Source: Flavobacteriales bacterium UBA1531 (GTDB lineage: Bacteria; Bacteroidota; Bacteroidia; Flavobacteriales_D; Sanyastnellaceae). From it: a DNA stretch of 64,000 nucleotides. The position numbers and the translations under genes were made by a program. A model generated the notes under the pieces. That model saw nothing but the letters and a program-made list of their open reading frames with translations, made no database searches and had not been told where the DNA came from. Numbering within the stretch: the first letter of the stretch is position 1; each line of letters begins with the position of its first letter. Where the stretch lies: the NCBI GenBank assembly GCA_002323795.1, contig DCPZ01000008.1, forward strand, positions 1-64,000, given 5' to 3'. Of this stretch, positions 24,833-33,650 are shown in pieces.

Positions 24833-26251
24833 ATGAAACGAACGAAAATAGTTGCGACGATGGGCCCTGCTTCTTCTTCAGAGGAAAGCCTGAAGGCATT
24901 GATTCTTGCGGGAATGAATGTGGCGCGTTTGAACTTTTCCCATGGCGAATATGCCGAGCATGAACAGACCATTGCAAACATCCGGAAGGTAGATGAGGAG
25001 CTGGGGTCGCATACAGCGTTATTGGCGGATTTGCAGGGGCCGAAATTGCGCGTAGGAGACATTGAAAGGGGAGAAATGATGTTGGAAAACGGATCTGCTT
25101 TGATCATCAGAACGGGCGATGAGGTTGGCAGAGATGGGATTGTTTTCACGACGTATCAGGAGTTTGCCCGCGATGTCACTCCGGGAGAGCCCGTTCTCAT
25201 GGACGACGGCAAGTTGGAATTAAAAGTTCTTGAAACTGACGGCAAGCATGAAGTGAAATGTGAGGTTGTTCATGGAGGAAAACTCAAGCCGCGCAAAGGG
25301 ATTAACTTGCCTTCAACGGCGATTTCCCTCCCTTGCATTACTGAAAAGGATGAGGCTGATTTGGCATTTGCTTTAGAGCATGATGTGGATTGGATTGGGC
25401 TCTCTTTTGTCCGCAATGCGCAGGACATTACCGATTTGCGCAATCGGATTAATGGGGCGGGCAAACATGCCCGCATCGTTGCCAAAATAGAGAAACCTGA
25501 GGCGCTTGAAGACCTTGACCGTATTTTGAATTTGACCGATGCAGTCATGGTTGCGCGCGGCGATTTGGGAGTTGAAATTCCGAAGCAGGAGGTCCCTTTG
25601 GTTCAAAAAGACATCATCAAACGATGCATGTTGCTAGGGCGACCAGTCATTGTTGCGACGCAGATGATGGAATCCATGATTGAACATTCTGTGCCTACAC
25701 GGGCCGAGGTGAATGACGTAGCGAACGCCGTTTTGGATGGAGCTGATGCGGTTATGTTAAGCGCTGAAACGTCAGTTGGAGCTTTTCCAGTCGAAGCGGT
25801 AAGGGCAATGACCGACATCATTCACTCCATGGAGGGTCACGATGCAATGTTTAACCACGAACGCCCACCATTGAGTCCGGACGATGATAGGTTCATAAGC
25901 GACAGCATGTGTTACAACGCCTGCCGACTGGCAAAGCGAGTAAGCGCTAAGGCCATCGTAACCATGACTTTCAGCGGGTATACTGCGACGCAAGTCTCTA
26001 GTCAGCGTCCTAAGGCGCACGTCTATATGTTCACAGCGAATAAAAAAGTGCTCGGCCAGATGTCACTGGTCTGGGGAGTTACAGCTTTTCCCTACCTGAA
26101 AATGGTAAGTACCGATCACACCATCGCGGACATCAAGTTTGAGTTGACAAAAATGGGAGTTGTTGAAAAAGGGGATTTTGTCATTCACCTTGCGAGCATG
26201 CCCATTGCCGATGCAGGGATGACCAACATGGTTAAGCTCAGCCAAGTATAG
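24833..26251 (+). CDS. pyk: Pyruvate kinase
   Basis: Last step of glycolysis (phosphoenolpyruvate + ADP to pyruvate + ATP). Begins MKRTKIVATMGPASSS with the first active-site strand. The signature IVAKIEKPEAL with the catalytic Lys is near residue 218, and VATQMMESM and MLSAETSVG follow. 472 aa with a C-terminal regulatory-type domain. It is probably cotranscribed with the IPExxxVDY-type gene. Confidence 0.97.
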   Translation: MKRTKIVATMGPASSSEESLKALILAGMNVARLNFSHGEYAEHEQTIANIRKVDEELGSHTALLADLQGPKLRVGDIERGEMMLENGSALIIRTGDEVGRDGIVFTTYQEFARDVTPGEPVLMDDGKLELKVLETDGKHEVKCEVVHGGKLKPRKGINLPSTAISLPCITEKDEADLAFALEHDVDWIGLSFVRNAQDITDLRNRINGAGKHARIVAKIEKPEALEDLDRILNLTDAVMVARGDLGVEIPKQEVPLVQKDIIKRCMLLGRPVIVATQMMESMIEHSVPTRAEVNDVANAVLDGADAVMLSAETSVGAFPVEAVRAMTDIIHSMEGHDAMFNHERPPLSPDDDRFISDSMCYNACRLAKRVSAKAIVTMTFSGYTATQVSSQRPKAHVYMFTANKKVLGQMSLVWGVTAFPYLKMVSTDHTIADIKFELTKMGVVEKGDFVIHLASMPIADAGMTNMVKLSQV

Positions 26252-26325
26252 AAAAATCAGTGGTTTAGTTATCGCATCCTCTTTGAGTTGGTGTTATCTT
26301 CGCGGCTGCGCATACGCGCAAAGTA

Positions 26326-29300
26326 ATGGCCACCAGAATGAGTAATTCTAACGTAAAAGCTTCCTTTCCCGAACGAGGTTCGTTGAACCTACCCGATGTC
26401 GCAAACGAAATCTTGCAACGCTGGGAACGTGATAATACTTTCCAACGCAGCATCGACACGCGACCGGAGGATCGTCCTTACGTGTTTTTTGAAGGGCCGC
26501 CATCTGCCAATGGTAAACCTGGAATCCACCACGTGATGGCGAGGGCGATCAAGGATATTTTCTGCCGTTTTCACACCCTCAAAGGCTATCGTGTTGAGCG
26601 CAAAGCTGGCTGGGACACTCACGGATTGCCCGTAGAATTGGGCGTCGAGAAAGAACTTGGGATCACCAAAGAGGACATTGGTGTTAAACTCACCATTGAA
26701 GAGTACAACGACGCTTGCCGAAAGGCGGTAATGCGATACACGGATATTTGGAACGACCTCACCCACAAAATGGGTTATTGGGTCGACACCGAGGAGCCTT
26801 ATGTCACGTATGAGAACAAATACATTGAAAGCGTCTGGTGGTTGCTCAAGCAATTGGACAACAAAGACTTGCTCTACAAAGGATATACGATTCAGCCTTA
26901 CAGCCCAGCAGCTGGAACAGGTCTCAGTTCGCATGAGCTGAATCAACCAGGCGCTTACCGCGACGTAAAGGACACTACGATTGTGGCACAATTCAGAACA
27001 TTGTCTGATTGTGCAGGGCGAATTTTGGAGCATGCAGGTTCACAAAAGGCTGCAGAATTGGCTCACCTTCCGGTCGATTTCTTGGCGTGGACGACAACGC
27101 CTTGGACGCTTCCGTCCAATACGGCATTGACTGTTGGTCCTGATATTGATTATTCCTTGGTCTTAACGACAAATCGATACACTGATGAACAAGGCTTAGT
27201 GATTTTGGCTTCGGATTTGGTGGGGAAACATTTCGAAGGGAAAAAAGCGCCGAAGCACGAAATCATTGCCCAGATTAAAGGAACGGATTTGTGCGGTGCG
27301 CGCTACGAACAACTCTTGGATTGGGCAGAACCGATGGAAAGCGTGGAGCAAGCTTATCGCGTTATACCCGGTGATTTTGTCACGACAGAGGATGGCACAG
27401 GGATCGTGCACACAGCGCCAACTTTTGGAGCAGACGACGCCCGTGTAGCATTGGCCGCAGGTGTCCCGCCGATGCTGATAGATGATGGTACGGGGCATGG
27501 TGTACCTCTTGTGGACATGCAGGGTCGTTTTCGAGCGGGCGTTGGACCTTTTGCTGGCCGTTTTGTGAAACAAGAGTATTACGACGATGCTGATGAAGCT
27601 CCTGAGCGGTCTGTCGATGTTGAAATTGCCATCTTGTTGAAGGAACGGGGGCAGGCTTTTTTGGTGGAGAAATACGAGCACAATTACCCGCATTGCTGGC
27701 GCACCGATAAGCCAGTCTTATATTACCCATTGGACAGCTGGTTCGTTCGCGCCACTGCAGCGAAAGAGCGGATGCAGGAATTGAACAATACCATTCGCTG
27801 GAAACCGGCAAGTACCGGTAGTGGAAGGTTTGGGAAATGGTTGGAGAACCTCAACGATTGGAACCTCAGTCGGTCTCGGTTTTGGGGCATTCCAATTCCA
27901 ATCTGGTCCACGGAGGATGGTTCGGAACGCATTTGCATTGGATCGGTTGAAGAACTAAAGCAGGCGTGTGAGGATTCTGTCAAAGCCGGGTTTATGTCCG
28001 CTAATCCTCTTGGGGAATTCGCTCCTGGCGACATGACCAAAGAAAATTACCAAGCGTTTGATCTTCATAAGCACTCAGTGGATTCAATTGTGCTGGTTTC
28101 GTCATCAGGAAGCCCCATGCACCGCGAGGCTGACTTGATTGATGTTTGGTTTGATAGCGGATCCATGCCTTATGCACAATGGCACTATCCATTTGAGAAT
28201 AAGGACCGCATCGACGGAGCAAAGTCTTTTCCGGCAGATTTTATTGCTGAGGGTGTGGATCAGACGCGAGGGTGGTTTTACACCCTGCATGCCATTGGCA
28301 CCATGGTTTTCGACTCTGTGGCCTACAAAAATGTGGTGAGTAACGGACTCGTTTTGGACAAGCAGGGATTGAAGATGTCGAAGCGATTGGGCAATGGCGT
28401 TGATCCATTCGAAACACTTGAAGCATTCGGTCCTGATGCGACACGCTGGTATATGATCAGCAATGCCCAACCTTGGGATAATTTGAAATTTGATGCAGAC
28501 GGCATTGTGGAAGTGCAGCGCAAGTTTTTTGGCACACTGCACAACACTTATAATTTCCTGGCCCTGTACGCAAAAATTGACGGTTACACCGGCAGCGAGA
28601 TCGAGATTCCAGTCCATGATCGGCCGGAAATCGATCGCTGGATTCTGTCGCGTTTGCACTCCTTGATTCAGGAGGTTGATGCGGCTTATGGTGAGCTTGA
28701 ACCTACCAAAGCTGCAAGAGCCATTCAAGAGTTTACCATTGATGAGCTGTCCAATTGGCATGTTCGGTTGTCGCGCAGGCGATTCTGGAAAGGCGAGATG
28801 AGTGCTGATAAATTGAGTGCATACCAAACATTGCACGAATGCCTCAAATCGTTGGCCATTATTGCATCCCCAATCGCTCCCTTTTATTGCGACCGACTGC
28901 ATCAAGACATCAATCCGGGTGCTGAATCGGTCCACCTCATGGCATTTCCAGAAGTCGACTCAGATTGCATTGACAATGAATTGGAGGAACGGATGAAACT
29001 GGCTCAGCAGATAAGTTCTCAGGCATTGTCATTGCGGAAGCGCGAAAAGATCCGAGTCCGTCAGCCGCTTCGCCGAATCCTTGTTCCGGTGCTGGATGAA
29101 ACCACTGAGCGACGAATCCGTGCTGTTGAAGGATTGATTTGCGGAGAGATCAATGTCAAGCAGGTTGAGCTGTTGAAGGATGAAACGGATTCCGATGTTT
29201 CAATTGTAAAGCGAGTCAAACCAGACTTCAAAGCATTGGGGCCTCGCTTTGGCAAGCGCATGAAATCCATTGCAGCGGCTGTAAATGCGATGAGTGCAGA

Positions 29301-29736
29301 AGACATTGTGGCGTTGGAGCGCGATGGTCAATTTGAGGTTCTTCCAACAGATGATCAGGGTCCGGCCGTAATTTCCACTTCAGACGTAGAAATCATGACG
29401 GACGACATACCCGGTTGGTTGGTCTCGAGTGCGGCTGGAGTCACAGTGGCGCTTGATATTACATTGGATGAAGCATTGCGCTCAGAAGGTGTTGCGCGGG
29501 AGCTAATCAATCGAGTGCAAGGCGTTCGGAAAGACTGTGGACTGGAGGTCACCGATCGGATTCAATTGACCTTGGATGTCGCTGATGAAATTCGTTCAGC
29601 AATCGAAGTGAATTTAGATTATATTCGGGTCGAGACTCTTGCAGATGAAGTGAGATGGGAGAAATCCGCCGCAGCAACTGAAGTGGATCTGGGCGAGGGA
29701 ATAACCTTGCACATTGGAGTTGATAAATTGAATTGA
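26326..29736 (+). CDS. ileS: Isoleucyl-tRNA synthetase
   Basis: Class I synthetase for isoleucine with a CP1 editing domain (TTPWTLPSNTAL near residue 257). The HIGH-like motif is GIHHV (67-71) and KMSKR is near 683. At 1136 aa it is the long Bacteroidota/eukaryote-like form with an extended C-terminal region and without an evident terminal zinc finger. The first ATG is used; a second in-frame ATG at 26338 is possible. The dksA-like gene follows 10 bases later and lspA after that, an order often kept in Bacteroidota. Confidence 0.97.
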   Translation: MATRMSNSNVKASFPERGSLNLPDVANEILQRWERDNTFQRSIDTRPEDRPYVFFEGPPSANGKPGIHHVMARAIKDIFCRFHTLKGYRVERKAGWDTHGLPVELGVEKELGITKEDIGVKLTIEEYNDACRKAVMRYTDIWNDLTHKMGYWVDTEEPYVTYENKYIESVWWLLKQLDNKDLLYKGYTIQPYSPAAGTGLSSHELNQPGAYRDVKDTTIVAQFRTLSDCAGRILEHAGSQKAAELAHLPVDFLAWTTTPWTLPSNTALTVGPDIDYSLVLTTNRYTDEQGLVILASDLVGKHFEGKKAPKHEIIAQIKGTDLCGARYEQLLDWAEPMESVEQAYRVIPGDFVTTEDGTGIVHTAPTFGADDARVALAAGVPPMLIDDGTGHGVPLVDMQGRFRAGVGPFAGRFVKQEYYDDADEAPERSVDVEIAILLKERGQAFLVEKYEHNYPHCWRTDKPVLYYPLDSWFVRATAAKERMQELNNTIRWKPASTGSGRFGKWLENLNDWNLSRSRFWGIPIPIWSTEDGSERICIGSVEELKQACEDSVKAGFMSANPLGEFAPGDMTKENYQAFDLHKHSVDSIVLVSSSGSPMHREADLIDVWFDSGSMPYAQWHYPFENKDRIDGAKSFPADFIAEGVDQTRGWFYTLHAIGTMVFDSVAYKNVVSNGLVLDKQGLKMSKRLGNGVDPFETLEAFGPDATRWYMISNAQPWDNLKFDADGIVEVQRKFFGTLHNTYNFLALYAKIDGYTGSEIEIPVHDRPEIDRWILSRLHSLIQEVDAAYGELEPTKAARAIQEFTIDELSNWHVRLSRRRFWKGEMSADKLSAYQTLHECLKSLAIIASPIAPFYCDRLHQDINPGAESVHLMAFPEVDSDCIDNELEERMKLAQQISSQALSLRKREKIRVRQPLRRILVPVLDETTERRIRAVEGLICGEINVKQVELLKDETDSDVSIVKRVKPDFKALGPRFGKRMKSIAAAVNAMSAEDIVALERDGQFEVLPTDDQGPAVISTSDVEIMTDDIPGWLVSSAAGVTVALDITLDEALRSEGVARELINRVQGVRKDCGLEVTDRIQLTLDVADEIRSAIEVNLDYIRVETLADEVRWEKSAAATEVDLGEGITLHIGVDKLN

Positions 29737-29746
29737 ACATTGAGCA

Positions 29747-30118
29747 ATGGCTGAAACACGATACACGGACTCAGACTTGAAGGAATTTCAGAGTTTGATT
29801 GACGACAAGCTGAAAACAGCGCGTGAAAATTATGATGAGTTGCAACGTGCTCTTTCGCATCAAGATGACAACACGACCCACGATACTTCCCCGACCTTCA
29901 AAATGATGGAGGACGGATCGGAAACGATGAGTCGGGAGGAAACGGCCCAATTGGCGGCGCGTCAAGAAAAATTCATTCGAAACCTAGAGAACGCTTTGCT
30001 TCGAATCAAGAATAAGACGTACGGGATTTGCCGCGTTACAGGCAAGTTGATTCCAAAAGAACGTTTGCGATTGGTACCTCACGCGACCATGTCCATCGAG
30101 GCAAAGAACAAGCAATAA
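29747..30118 (+). CDS. DksA/TraR-like protein without zinc-binding cysteines
   Basis: RNA-polymerase secondary-channel regulator family. Residues of about 10-90 form a helical hairpin with the acidic segment HQDDNTTHDTSP near its tip. The C-terminal knuckle YGICRVTGKLIPKERL keeps only one of the four zinc-ligand cysteines; VPHATMSIEAKNK follows. This zinc-less form is usual in Bacteroidota. 123 aa. It sits between ileS and lspA. Confidence 0.88.
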   Translation: MAETRYTDSDLKEFQSLIDDKLKTARENYDELQRALSHQDDNTTHDTSPTFKMMEDGSETMSREETAQLAARQEKFIRNLENALLRIKNKTYGICRVTGKLIPKERLRLVPHATMSIEAKNKQ

Positions 30119-30137
30119 AAGACTTAATATCAAAAAA

Positions 30138-30776
30138 TTGTCTAGTCCTAAGTCCCTGTTAGGTTGGATTTTACTTGTGGTGTTGCCACTGTTGGTGTGC
30201 GATCAAGTCATTAAGATATGGATCAAACTCAGTTTTGCAGTTGGGCAAAAAGCTTCCTTTATTCCTGGTCTTCTTGAGTTGCAATTCATCGAAAATGAAG
30301 GCATGGCTTTTGGCTGGGCATTGCCAGGGGCAGCCGGTAAGTTGGTGCTCACTATCTTCCGTTTGTTGGCGGCTGTTGGCATTGGATTCTACTTGAATAA
30401 ACTCATTCGATCTAGGGTGCACAAGGGCTTGTTGGCCTGTGTGTCATTTGTATGGGCGGGTGCCATCGGAAACATCATCGATAGTGCTGTTTACGGCCAA
30501 CTCTTTACCCGAAGTTCTTGGGGAATGTTCGCGGATTGGGCTCGAAGCGGCGAAGGCTACGCTCCGCTGCTAATGGGCAATGTGGTCGATATGTTTCATT
30601 TTGTTGTGCGATGGCCTGCTGGCTTTCCGATCGAATCACTCGCGGGGCGCGAGGTGTTTCCGCCTATTTGGAATTTGGCCGATGCCGCCATTTCATGCGG
30701 AGTCATTTCCATTCTCATTGGACAGCGCGTGTTTTTTCGAGAAGCGGAATCATCACCTGAAGCAATGGACTCATAA
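30138..30776 (+). CDS. lspA: Lipoprotein signal peptidase
   Basis: Inner-membrane aspartyl protease that cleaves prolipoproteins. Four hydrophobic helices are visible. The conserved motifs are CDQVIKIW (21-28), NEGMAFG (53-59), GNIID (111-115), GNVVDMFHF with catalytic Asp 151, and NLADAAI with catalytic Asp 182. At 212 aa it is longer than the E. coli enzyme because of about 30 extra residues between GNIID and the first catalytic Asp, a feature seen in Bacteroidota. The start is a TTG at 30138. Its substrates in this window include the lipoproteins at 2.8, 3.8, 38.7, 39.2 and 42.4 kb. Confidence 0.94.
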   Translation: MSSPKSLLGWILLVVLPLLVCDQVIKIWIKLSFAVGQKASFIPGLLELQFIENEGMAFGWALPGAAGKLVLTIFRLLAAVGIGFYLNKLIRSRVHKGLLACVSFVWAGAIGNIIDSAVYGQLFTRSSWGMFADWARSGEGYAPLLMGNVVDMFHFVVRWPAGFPIESLAGREVFPPIWNLADAAISCGVISILIGQRVFFREAESSPEAMDS

Positions 30777-30810
30777 GCCTTAGGCTCCTATCGCCTGGAA
30801 CCTACTTCGT

Positions 30811-32748
30811 TTAATTTGCTGCTGGCTCTACCCAATCACCATGTGATCGGATCAAATCTACAAGTGCGTCAACGGCGCGGTCCTCAGGAACGTTTCGTTC
30901 GACCACCTCTTTTTCCTTGTACAATGTGATTTTCCCGGGGCCAGTTCCTACATAGCCATAATCGGCGTCAGCCATTTCCCCAGGTCCATTGACGATGCAG
31001 CCCATGATGCCGATTTTTACACCCTTCAAATGCGAAGTTACAGAGCGAATTTTAGCTGTGGTTTCTTGCAGGTCAAACAGCGTTCTGCCGCAACTTGGGC
31101 AACTGATGTATTCTGTTTTGGAGATGCGGGTGCGTGTTGCTTGGAGGATTCCAAAAGCCGTTGAATTGCGAAGTTGCAGTGAGCTTTGGTTGCTTGCAAT
31201 CCAAATTCCATCCCCAAACCCGTCCAACAACGGAGCGCCCAAGTCAACGGAAGCAAAAAGTTGGAATGTCTCGTCATCAATTCCGTCCAATGTTCGGGAC
31301 AAGATGACCGGGACGTTGCATTTAAGTTGGTCCAAACGCATGCAACAACCTCGCAAATCTGCCATTGCGTGCTCGTTCGATGGTTCCAACGCCAGCACGA
31401 TGTCATTGCGCCCATTGATGAGTGCAATAAACTCTTCCGTCAAGTCTTCTCGGTGGGTACGAATGAAGTGAACATCCGAAGCGGCTTCAGAATTCCAATC
31501 TGCAGCGTTCCACAATGGATAATGGCGCGTTGCTCCCTTCCAGTGAGCGGAATCTTGAATCACACCAAGCGTTCCCGGAAGATCAAAGTCAATCTCCTGC
31601 TTTCCTGTGTAGATGTAGTCACATGCAAAATCGTCCAAATTCCATTTATCGAGGGGCACAGAGTACCGATAGCCACAGCCGAAAAGTCTTGCAGGCGTTA
31701 TCTCCCCGTCACTCAAGTCGTGAACGACAACAGGTACATTTTTCCCTCCAATATTGATGACATCTTGCGTGATACGCCGTGCATAGTTGAATGGATTAAA
31801 ACTCAGAGGAACCGGCTCTTTCAAAGGGGTGAGGCCGCGATTGGAATAACGATTTACGAGCGTTCGTGCGACGGGTAGCTCTGCTTCTGGAGCTTCAGTG
31901 AGAGATACACGAATCGTATCGCCCAATCCGTCTTCAAGCAGCGCTCCAATGCCCACGGCGCTTTTGATCCGGCCGTCTTCTCCATCTCCGGCTTCTGTGA
32001 CGCCTAGATGAAGGGGGTAATTCATGCCATCTGAATCCATGCGTGCGACGAGCAGGCGATAGGCCTGCACCATCACTTGCGGATTTGATGCCTTCATGCT
32101 AATGACGATTTCATGGTAATCGTGCTTGCGGCAGATTCGAAGGAATTCCAATGCGCTTTCAACCATGCCCATCGGCGTATCTCCATAGCGACTGAGAATG
32201 CGATCAGACAGGGATCCATGATTGGTCCCGATTCGCATTGCGCGCCCAAGCTGTTTGCATTTTAGGACGAGTGGCGTGAACCGTGTTTCAATTCGATTGA
32301 GCTCAGCGGCGTATGATTCATCGGTGTATTCGATTTCCTCAAACTTTTTCTTGTCTGCATAATTTCCCGGATTCACCCGAATTTTCTCGACGTGATCAGC
32401 CGCTACTTCAGCCGCTTTCGGCGTGAAGTGAATGTCTGCCACAAGCGGCACGTGTTTTTGTGCGTTATGCAATTCTGCGGCAATGCTGCCTAGAGCTTCA
32501 GCTTCCCTTTTCGAAGGTGCCGTAATCCTGACTAACTCGCTTCCTGCATTCACCATGCGGATGCTCTCGTCCACGGTTTTCTGGATGTCGAGCGTGTCAG
32601 CAGTGGTCATCGATTGAATGCGAATGGGGGCCTCTCCCCCCAAGGTCAATGCGCCGACATTGATTTGCCTTGAAACGCGCCTGCGGTAGTTGAACCAATC
32701 AACATTGAGGTGGTCTGAATGGGTGTCAGGGTGGGCGTTGTGTTCCAT
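30811..32748 (-). CDS. ispG: 4-hydroxy-3-methylbut-2-enyl diphosphate synthase, long form
   Basis: Iron-sulfur enzyme of the MEP isoprenoid pathway, converting MEcPP to HMBPP. The ATG at 32748 (MEHNAHPDTHSDHL) gives 645 aa; the frame continues 58 codons upstream without similarity. The N-terminal TIM-barrel (IRIQSMTTADTLD) and C-terminal Fe-S domain (CPSCGRTLFDL and GCIVNGPGEMADADYGYVG) are separated by a large insert domain, the three-domain form known from plants, Chlamydiae and Bacteroidota. dxs, the first enzyme of the pathway, is at 46.9 kb. Confidence 0.95.
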   Translation of the reverse strand: MEHNAHPDTHSDHLNVDWFNYRRRVSRQINVGALTLGGEAPIRIQSMTTADTLDIQKTVDESIRMVNAGSELVRITAPSKREAEALGSIAAELHNAQKHVPLVADIHFTPKAAEVAADHVEKIRVNPGNYADKKKFEEIEYTDESYAAELNRIETRFTPLVLKCKQLGRAMRIGTNHGSLSDRILSRYGDTPMGMVESALEFLRICRKHDYHEIVISMKASNPQVMVQAYRLLVARMDSDGMNYPLHLGVTEAGDGEDGRIKSAVGIGALLEDGLGDTIRVSLTEAPEAELPVARTLVNRYSNRGLTPLKEPVPLSFNPFNYARRITQDVINIGGKNVPVVVHDLSDGEITPARLFGCGYRYSVPLDKWNLDDFACDYIYTGKQEIDFDLPGTLGVIQDSAHWKGATRHYPLWNAADWNSEAASDVHFIRTHREDLTEEFIALINGRNDIVLALEPSNEHAMADLRGCCMRLDQLKCNVPVILSRTLDGIDDETFQLFASVDLGAPLLDGFGDGIWIASNQSSLQLRNSTAFGILQATRTRISKTEYISCPSCGRTLFDLQETTAKIRSVTSHLKGVKIGIMGCIVNGPGEMADADYGYVGTGPGKITLYKEKEVVERNVPEDRAVDALVDLIRSHGDWVEPAAN

Positions 32749-32878
32749 GGTTCGGTTTGCTCTGCTAAGGTAACCGAAGCGAGGCAAGAATTGTTGGAGT
32801 ACAGCGATTCGAATTGTCCACGGTTGAAGAGTAATTTTACGAAACGGAACGGACTCACCAACCCACAATTCTATCCAT

Positions 32879-33613
32879 TTGCCTTCCATCCAAAACGAAA
32901 CGGATTCAGCAGTTGTTCTCACGAGTCGTCCTTATAGCGACGGCAAGCGGGTAGTGCGCGTCATGAGCCGTTCACACGGCATCATTGCCCTTTGGGTGAA
33001 TGAAGGACGGGGCAAGAGTCGCAGGATTGCCATGTGGCACGCGGGTGCGGTCTTGGAGTTGAGCGGGATGAACCGAAAAGGCTCTGAGGGATTGGTTCGT
33101 TTTCGAGAAGTGAGAAGAACAGTCGTTTTGGATGGTGTTATCCGTGATCCTCGTCGCAGTGCAATAGTCTTTTTCATTTGCGAGGTCATCGAAAAAACCA
33201 TACCTGAGGAGACGCCGCATCCAGAGGTACATGATTTGATGGCCCAGTTCATTCTTGAAATTGAATCGAGCTCATCATTGGGTTGGATTCATGCGGCTTT
33301 CTTAGGTCGGTTGATTCGAACCCTCGGCATCGCCCCCGTTTCACCTGACTCGCAAAGTTTGAAGTCATTGGATCTACAATCAGGCGATTGGAATTTTGAA
33401 ATGGGCTTGGAAAAGGAATCCTTGGAGAGGAACATTGCGGAAGGATTTATGGCATTTTTGGAACGTGACGCAACCATTCCGGAAATGTGGTCGGTTGCGG
33501 ACCGAAAGCGCTTGATTCTCGGCCAAGTCCGCTACCTTCAGCATCAATTGGGGACCATGCGCGAAATCAAGAGCTACGCAGTGTTGGAAGCTGTGTTTGA
33601 TAATGAACGATAG
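32879..33613 (+). CDS. recO: DNA repair protein RecO
   Basis: Helps RecR load RecA on SSB-coated gaps (RecFOR pathway). The N-terminal OB-fold region (TDSAVVLTSRPYSDGKRVVRV) and the helical C-terminal part (HAAFLGRLIRTLGIAP) are recognisable. There is a single Cys, so the zinc finger of some RecO proteins is missing. 244 aa, ATG 32879. It is divergent from ispG across 130 bases. The following TonB receptor gene starts near its stop. Confidence 0.87.
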   Translation: MPSIQNETDSAVVLTSRPYSDGKRVVRVMSRSHGIIALWVNEGRGKSRRIAMWHAGAVLELSGMNRKGSEGLVRFREVRRTVVLDGVIRDPRRSAIVFFICEVIEKTIPEETPHPEVHDLMAQFILEIESSSSLGWIHAAFLGRLIRTLGIAPVSPDSQSLKSLDLQSGDWNFEMGLEKESLERNIAEGFMAFLERDATIPEMWSVADRKRLILGQVRYLQHQLGTMREIKSYAVLEAVFDNER

Positions 33614-33650
33614 CGGCGTGTTTGGCGCGATTTTTGACATCACCAGCGAC

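Noticed and set aside
28105..28935. 276-codon open frame antisense to ileS
   Set aside because: Lies wholly inside the well-supported ileS gene, has no family pattern and mirrors its codon bias.
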